From NCBI GenBank assembly GCA_963576475.1, contig OY754964.1, positions 50,251,892 to 50,315,891 of the forward strand: a stretch of 64,000 bases of DNA, read 5' to 3'. Below, piece after piece: positions 58,291 to 64,000 of this stretch. The translations under genes were made by a program, and so were the position numbers. The notes under the pieces are model-generated. The model was not told the origin of the DNA. It saw only the letters and a program-made list of their open reading frames with translations, and did not search any database. Numbering within the stretch: position 1 is the stretch's first letter; each line of letters starts with the position of its first letter. The stretch is from Molanna angustata (lineage: Eukaryota; Arthropoda; Insecta; Trichoptera; Molannidae).

Positions 58291-58760
58291 CTCCTGAGGT
58301 GACGAAGTCCAACTATCCTTTCATCTCTTGGGCGCTCTTTCGGGTAGACGGCGACCATAAGGGATTTCATTTGCTGCTATATACGCAAGTCTATCACTGT
58401 CCATCCTGGCAACGTGGTCCCTCCAATTTTTTCTTCTGGATCTACTCCACCGAACAATCTCCTGAATTCCACATGTTTAAGGAGCCTCTTGGTTCGTACA
58501 TTGTCTGCTCGCGTTTCCACAGCATATCTCATCGGTCGCACGCATGTCTTATATATTCTAACCTTGCTGTCAATACGCATATGTTTAATTTTGCAAACCA
58601 TATTTTTTTGACATCCAGATACGCAGATGGACTTGTTCGCGAGATACGCAGATTGACTTGTTCGCGGGTTTAGTCTTTTTTGGTGATTATGGTTATAGAT
58701 CTCTACATCTAAATATTTGAAACTCATTAGGTACTTGCTGCACGGGATTATCATCAACAT
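58291..58760 (-). pseudogene. LINE RT C-terminal fragment
   Basis: The minus-strand frame reads FKYLDVEIYNHNHQKR, KHMRIDSKVRIYKTCVRPMR, YAVETRADNVRTKRLLKHVE and DPEEKIGGTTLPGWTVI. The motifs 'FKYLGV.......KIRIYKTCVRPxxTYAxETRADxxRTKRxLxxxE' are the post-palm region of a well-known LINE group in Lepidoptera. The visible frame is open for more than 100 codons, then shifts; toward 58300 the residues RRLPERAPKR appear in another frame. Confidence 0.85.
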
Positions 58761-58825
58761 TTCATTTTCATAAATTTATTTAGTCATAACTGAAAAAAAA
58801 CAAAGGCTTAAAAAATTAATAAAGC

Positions 58826-59592
58826 GGTAATTGTTTACAAATAGGTACTGTCCCTCACCGATCGCAATAATTTTATATCAATAGATAGATAAACGCGTTT
58901 ATATTACGGGAAAAATAATAAATGGCGGTAATGCTTTAAAAAAATTTAATGAAATTTCGTTAAATGTATGAAGGAATCCATAATAAAAATGGATGGTTTT
59001 CTGACTCTACTCATTTTTCCGAAATTCACCACCAGACTTGAACACTAGTGCAATACAATTACATATATTACAACATTATATTTAAATAATACTCACATTT
59101 TGATTTCTTTAAAAAATTATGACTCCTTTTTGAAAATTAATGCAACTCGCTTACGCAATTCGCATTGATGACTACATACAAATCTAACCAACCTATGCTT
59201 ACCAAAAGTTTGGTTTGAAAAGGTTAGTTAGGTTAGTATGTAGTTAACACTGCGACTCGCGTGAGCGAGTTGCATCATATACTGTATTATAATACTTATG
59301 CCACGGTTGTGAATGTGGCAAATTGCAATTGTATTATTGTTTATAATTTTCTTTCAAAACGCTAGTAGTTTGGAGGCAAAATTGCCACCTAGCGGTGAGT
59401 TTCGGAAATTCAAATTGTGTCAGAAAACTAACAAATTGTATTGGGATTGTCCATACATTTTTGGTAAGTTTATTTTATTTTTTAAAGCCGTAAAAGTTTT
59501 TATTTTCCCGTAATATATACGCGTTTATCTATCGATTGATATAAAAATTATTGCGATCGGCGAGGGACAGTACCTACTTGTAAACAATTACC
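58826..59592. mobile_element. 767-bp degenerate inverted repeat (foldback element)
   Basis: The outer 80-90 bp arms match well: ATTGTTTACAAATAGGTACT, CCGATCGCAATAATTTTATA and AGATAAACGCGTTTATATTA on the left against their reverse complements on the right (59505-59592) with few changes. The inner arms near 59141-59203 and 59220-59277 also pair (TGCAACTCGCTTACGC versus GCGTGAGCGAGTTGCA). Between, the left arm (for example CCGAAATTCACCACC) and right arm (GTGAGTTTCGG) correspond more loosely, so the whole is one inverted duplication of a roughly 380-bp unit. No target duplication was found. Confidence 0.85.
59313..59463 (+). CDS. Candidate exon with signal peptide inside the foldback element
   Basis: The frame starts at ATG 59313 and reads MWQIAIVLLFIIFFQNASS, which has the makeup of a secretory signal peptide, then KLPPSGEFRKFK and CQKTNKLYWDCPYIF. 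It meets a strong splice donor, TTG/GTAAGT, at 59464. The left arm of the inverted repeat holds a diverged partner with stops in the same place, so only the right arm is open. I do not recognise the protein. It could be a captured host exon, an ORF of the element, or chance. No second exon was found. Confidence 0.35.
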
Positions 59593-60312
59593 AATTTTTT
59601 TTTTGACATGATCATTCAAAATTCCAATTTGAACTGTCGCAAATTCCTTAGTCTTTATGCAGCAGTGTGGACATTGTATTTGTATAGTCACGTCAAACTT
59701 GTCTTGGTTATTTCAAAAATTCATTGTCGTGGTCGAGCCAACTTTTCCCGATACTCTTGTCATGAAATAGTTATTACGCAAATAAAGGTGTTTACTGTCT
59801 GCGGGAGAAGATAGGGTTTGAAAAATTAAAATCATTTGAAAGGGAATCAATCACAAATGTATGTTTTATATCTCTGACCCTCTAAATGGGTAATGTTAAT
59901 TTTGTGCCAAGGACCCGCTTAATTTCAGACGGCATAAAGTATTAACACCCCCTTGCCTCGTACTGAAAATCCGCCGTGGGCTCCTTGCTTTAATAAAAGT
60001 CAAGTTTAGGGTCGAAATAAATTTTTACGTATTTTTATATATCGACCCGAACGGTTTGTTTCACAGAAATAGCAGGAGAAAATCAAACACACCTGTTCAA
60101 CTATTCAAGACGTTGCTGGATAAAAAATACATTGTTTGTTTGGACCCAGAATATTAGAATGGATTGAGACCCATCTCTTGTTACAAGCAAATAGTATTTA
60201 CCTATGTATGTTTGTACCTACATAATATACAACAAATACTATACTGCAAGACCATACAGGATAATTTGTTGCATATTTCTTATAATGCTTTTTTATTTAC
60301 TTTCTATACACT
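59593..60312. other. Interval without recognised genes
   Basis: A 68-codon open frame at 59608 has no motif. Nothing else is recognised. Confidence 0.45.
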
Positions 60313-60845
60313 ACTAGCGGACCCGACAGACGTTGTCCTTCACGAAAGTTGGCTTGCCTATTATTAACTGGTTTAACAAACATAAAAATACCACACGCTA
60401 TCACGGCATATCCTACAGACGACATGTGTGCGGGTGTGGTAACATCAAAATACCACTTTGGATAGAGTAAATTTGTAAAATACTAAATAGTTTCATACAA
60501 CAATAATAAAAAAAAATATGTATATAACTAAAAAATAACATAAAATATTAAATATATAAAACAAATACCGCAGGCAGCGTTGAGAACAACATCAAGTTTT
60601 AATGACATAACCAACATTGCATAATATCATGACATATCGAAAGCAATGTCGTCATTATTCAAAATGCATATTCCTAAAATATTAATAACGATTGATATTT
60701 TTATAAAATTCCTTTTTGTGAATCTAAACCATTCAGGAACTCACACAAACACACACAAAAAATTTCATCAAAATCGGTTCAGCCGTTTAGGAGGAGTTCA
60801 GTGACATACACACGTACAGTAGAATTATATAATATATAAAGATAA
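60313..60845 (+). repeat. Widespread insect-type repeat with nested insert
   Basis: It begins CTAGCGGACCCGACAGACGT and ends with AATTTCATCAAAATCGGTTC, CAGCCGTTTAGGAGGAG and TATAATATATAAAGAT. These two phrases are familiar from repeats common in Lepidoptera and other insects; which class they belong to is not certain (a Helitron-like element is one possibility). A short family G piece (60396-60447) is inserted in it between two copies of AAAATACCAC (60386-60395, 60448-60457). Confidence 0.6.
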
Positions 60846-61524
60846 AATACATAATGTTGCAAGATGGCGGGTCGACGAGCTGGTGTGTAAATAGTCCGGG
60901 GGTATGGAGCTTAATTTCCCCCAAAAAATTGGTGTGAGCAAGTCAACTTAAAATCAAGATCTGATATTTACCGGTGAATATTAAGACAGTCACTACTTAT
61001 CCTTCTGTCTTCCCAGGAACTGCTCCGACTTTCGATATTCTTGCTCCTGCCTTGTCACGAGAGCCGTACAACAGGATCGTGTATTTTTTTTCACCAAGTA
61101 CTTTAGAGAACGAGTATATGTAAAAAAAAATGTAAAACAACGTCACGCAGCAGATTAATTCTGTATCGGCGGAGTTCAAATCTTGACAGCCTTATTAATT
61201 AAATTGTCCTTAAACTATATGGCTGTAAATGCAAGAACATCTTTTGGTCAAAATAATGATTTTCTGTTTCAAGCTCCTTTGATGTTTAACAATTTTCCCG
61301 AATACCTACTTTAAAAAAATAAATTCATTTCCATTGTTCAAAAAACAACTCAAAATTTAAATACTCACCTGATATGATTTAAATTAATTTGTAATTTGTA
61401 TTATTTTTTCTTATATTAACATGTTAAAAATATTTTTATTGTGTGGTCACCCTGGCATTTATATCCATGTACCTTGCATTGATTGTACCAGTTGGGTGTG
61501 TCATTTTTTTGCTGTGAAATAATA
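60846..61524. other. Interval without recognised genes
   Basis: Nothing is recognised. Confidence 0.45.
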
Positions 61525-61740
61525 TTTATTTATTTTATTTGGGAAGCTACAGCTCATTTACAGTTTCATAATACAATATTATTTTTACAATGTTAGAGTC
61601 AAAAAAAGCATTCCATCAACATAATATTAAAAGAAATAACAGTTACAAGCCAAAAATAATTAATACACACACACCCTCACACACATACACTCATACCTAC
61701 CAAACTATGCACAATAGCCATGCGGGAGATACCTGTTATT
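61525..61740 (-). repeat. LINE 3' UTR with AATAAA tail (inverted)
   Basis: Minus-strand reading: a CA/TG-rich stretch (61664-61690), GATGGAATGCTTTTTTTGAC, AAACTGTAAATGAGCTGTAG and CTTCCCAAATAAAATAAATA. It is the partner of 53270-53432. The coding part is absent or unrecognisable. Confidence 0.65.
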
Positions 61741-61999
61741 GGAGCACTGGAGATTCTTATGTTTTTGTATCATGATTTCTTTGTTTGTGTTGTTCAGTGC
61801 TTTGTTGGTCTCTGTATATTAAATATATAAATAGGTACACACCATCACTCACATACATACATACACATACATACACACATATATACAACAACTAGAGAAG
61901 GGAAGAGAAATGAGAGAAGAGAGACTAGGAGGACAGGACAGGACTTAAATCATTATTGTCACAATAATGATTTAAGGTACCCAACTGCGTATTAGTAAA
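61741..61999. other. Interval with CATA repeats and a short perfect palindrome
   Basis: ACATACATAC repeats lie at 61851-61885. At 61944-61976 CTTAAATCATTATTGT and its exact reverse complement flank a single C. Confidence 0.75.
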
Positions 62000-62150
62000 T
62001 ATTGTATTTTTGTATGGTGGGTGCATGGATGTATATGTAATGTATCAATATAATATTGTAAATATCCAACCTCGAAACAGGCGTAGTCCTAGTTAGGTTG
62101 GGATAGTATTTATAAATAATATTATAAATATCAAGAAAAAAAAAATATGA
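62000..62150 (+). repeat. Family F fragment
   Basis: AATATCCAACCTCGAAACAG and GCGTAGTCCTAGTTAGGTTG form the core, followed by TAAATAATATTATAAATATC. It resembles the other family F cores at 9.15, 10.97, 17.79 and 33.02 kb. Confidence 0.45.
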
Positions 62151-62790
62151 AGTTGGCGGCACAACTCGATGCAAATTACTGCAAAGATCTGCCCTCTGTT
62201 GTCAAAATAAATCACAAATAATTGACTATCTGAATTCATGCTAAAATTTACAATTGTGTGACGAACATTCACTAGAGAAATGTTGAAATGTTTTTTAGAG
62301 ACATACTCTTACATACATTTGATTGAGGTCTTTAGGTTTATATGCCCCCTTAAGCATATTTTATTTCGTTTAATTTTCAACGTACCTATGTACCTACTCT
62401 CAACCACGCACTAACATACTTTCATACATATTTTTAAGAATTCGTCATACCTATTATTTTTTCTTGAAATTTATTATTATTATTATTATTATACTTTGTG
62501 TAATAAAATCCCACAAAGAACAATGTTTTGTTGTAACAAAGTCTCTAATTAAGCATATCGTATAAAATAAGTAATTAGTCGTTAAAATGTATAATTCTAA
62601 ATGTTGTTAAATAAAATGTAAAGAGATTATGTACTTTGTAAGGGATTTATATAATTATATAAAAACATTGTGTTATATAATATGAAAGTGAACATGCAAC
62701 CCCCTTGTACCTAATATCGCATATTAACAAAACCTTCCAACTTTATATGGAATGTAATTTTCTGCGGATTAGGTAGCGGTTTTCGCATTG
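62151..62790. other. AT-rich interval without recognised genes
   Basis: Nothing is recognised apart from an ATT trinucleotide run at 62472-62491. Confidence 0.5.
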
Positions 62791-62915
62791 CTTCTCATGC
62801 AAATTACAGGTAGGTTATATAGCAATTATTTATTTAACAAGGACCTAATTAAAATTGTCAGCTTTTGAAGACTTACGATTTTTATTGTCTCCATCAAGAA
62901 TCAAACCCGAGCTGT
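62791..62915 (-). mobile_element. Decayed SINE-1 copy
   Basis: GCTTCTCATGCAAATTACAG, CTTTTGAAGACTTACGATTT and TTGTCTCCATCAAGAATCAA with ACCCGAGC parallel the SINE-1 order in inverted orientation (tail, body, B box). It is heavily mutated. Confidence 0.5.
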
Positions 62916-62999
62916 ATTATTTACAATTTATCTTTTTCATCTTGTACATCGTCATGTAAATTAATAACAAATAAACAAACAGAAAGATAAACACGTTCA

Positions 63000-63250
63000 T
63001 TCATTCATTCCTTCATACCACCACGGCATATCCCACAATGTGGGGTAACCAGTGACAGGTGTGCGGGTGTGCATAATCTTATGAAAGGGAGCACAACACC
63101 TACGTGTTTACCGACATACTAATCTCGCATAACCTAAAAGGCACTACATTCAGAATGTGGTGGTGAACCTCATTGCTGAACTATGTGAGATGTTATTGTT
63201 GCCTGTTGTATTTTCGATTATCCGCTTATTACCAGACACTCGAAAAAAAT
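63000..63250 (-). repeat. Family G, best copy
   Basis: CATTCATTCATTCCTTCATA at 62998-63017 is the tail in inverted orientation, followed by CCACCACGGCATATCCCACA, ATGTGGGGTAACCAGTGACA, GGTGTGCGGGTGTGCATAAT, ACCTAAAAGGCACTACATTC, CTCATTGCTGAACTATGTGA and TTGTATTTTCGATTATCCG. The unit is about 245 bp without a tRNA-like promoter. Confidence 0.8.
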
Positions 63251-63914
63251 AATAGAAAAGAGTGAAAGCACTATTCAAAGCCGGTGCCTCACAGCCAAAC
63301 ACGTTACATTATTAATCGTAAAATTACAGCAACAAAGAAAGGAGGGAGATAGAGTTTATGGGATGAGAGAGAGAGGATGGATAAGGGGTATCAATTAAGA
63401 GTTATTAGACAGGAATAATAGTTTAAGTCTTTTTTTAAGTTGAATCGATTGAGAAGTCGTAATATCATCACTTAAGGTATTCCATAGACAGTTTAGTACC
63501 TGTAGATGATTTCCTCTATATGTGTTTTTGATCAAATATTGCACTGTCTAACCTATGTAAAAATGTCGACCTTAATCCAGGTCAAACCTTAGTGAGGTCG
63601 AAATTTATATTTTACTATTTATTGTTTTAAAAAATAATATTAATATCCCAGTAGTTCAAATATTTTATACAAAGGAGGAAATTCAGCTCTGCGCTGCACA
63701 GTTAGAGAAATGTATGCAGTAGTTTTTTTTAGTTGAATTTGCTCTTTTTAGCGCATTATTGTGCCAGATCTGAATATCTTATTATTAAAGACTCAACGTA
63801 GGGACCTACTTAATTAATTTGTTTTTTACTCCTCATTACCTTTGGGGTAGTGAGGAGTGAAAATATAAAGGAAAAGGATAAAAAGTTGTGAATTCGCAAT
63901 TTTTAAGGTTATTT
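63251..63914. other. Interval without recognised genes
   Basis: A GAGA-rich stretch at 63340-63385 is present. Nothing else is recognised. Confidence 0.45.
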
Positions 63915-64000
63915 TTTTATTCTTCTTCTTTCTCCTTAGCGCTTTTGTCCCGTTTCTATCGGGGTACGCTTTGACCATGATCCTGGAATTGGTCTGATGT
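63915..64000 (-). pseudogene. LINE tail, cut by the window end
   Basis: ATTCTTCTTCTTTCTCCTTA is a GAA-type tail in inverted orientation. The minus strand before it reads GATCATGGTCAAAGCGTACC and CCGATAGAAACGGGACAAAA, a usual end of lepidopteran LINEs. The coding portion would lie beyond the window. Confidence 0.5.

Noticed and set aside
58227..58673. 148-codon plus-strand open frame
   Set aside because: It is the antisense shadow of a clear LINE fragment on the minus strand.

Overview
This is AT-rich, repeat-dense, non-coding animal DNA, most likely from a lepidopteran (moth or butterfly). The evidence is a high density of TACCTAC/GTAGGTA words, tRNA-derived SINEs, many short 3' ends of non-LTR retrotransposons closed by GAA or AATAAA repeats, and a BEL/Pao element of insect type. 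Order-level assignment is inference. No intact host gene could be recognised. Nearly every protein-like reading frame is a fragment of a transposable element; two short ones (around 56.8 kb minus strand and 59.3 kb plus strand) look protein-like but could not be identified.

Layout. 1-6.6 kb: one decayed BEL/Pao LTR retrotransposon in sense orientation (Gag, protease, reverse transcriptase, RNase H, integrase, DUF5641, polypurine tract, start of the 3' LTR). It has stops and frameshifts, has lost its YVDD box, and has a small LINE 3' end inserted in it with an 11-bp target duplication. 6.6-19.4 kb: LINE 3' ends, a SINE family (SINE-1), and the most abundant unclassified repeat of the window (called family C here), which occurs as a dimer at 9.9-10.7 kb and again inverted at 14.4-15.0 kb. 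19.5-22.1 kb: three LINE 3' ends, one with an RNase H domain. 22-31 kb: mostly unique AT-rich DNA with a 261-bp AT microsatellite, a perfect 90-bp tandem duplication beside a LINE end, and a second SINE family (SINE-2). 31-38 kb: LINE fragments, a GC-rich retroelement island at 35.8-36.5 kb and two perfect short palindromes. 38.6 kb: a hairpin with 90-bp arms and only three mismatches. 39.7-47 kb: a TTTA microsatellite, further repeats, and a 903-bp PIF/Harbinger element with TAA target duplication at 45.1-46.0 kb. 47-58 kb: more LINE and SINE pieces. 58.8-59.6 kb: a 767-bp degenerate inverted repeat whose right arm keeps a signal-peptide-like exon with a splice donor. 60-64 kb: repeat fragments, one with a clear nested insertion.

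The parts do not form a pathway; the window is a record of successive insertions. Recurring families named here: SINE-1, SINE-2 and SINE-3 (tRNA-derived), family C (unclassified, about 580-bp unit), family F (LINE 3'-UTR-like), family G (retroposon with an ATGA-type tail), family E (about 300-bp repeat around 40 and 54.8 kb) and family H (a 175-bp pair at 15.5 and 27.4 kb). These names are local labels. All identities were judged by eye.
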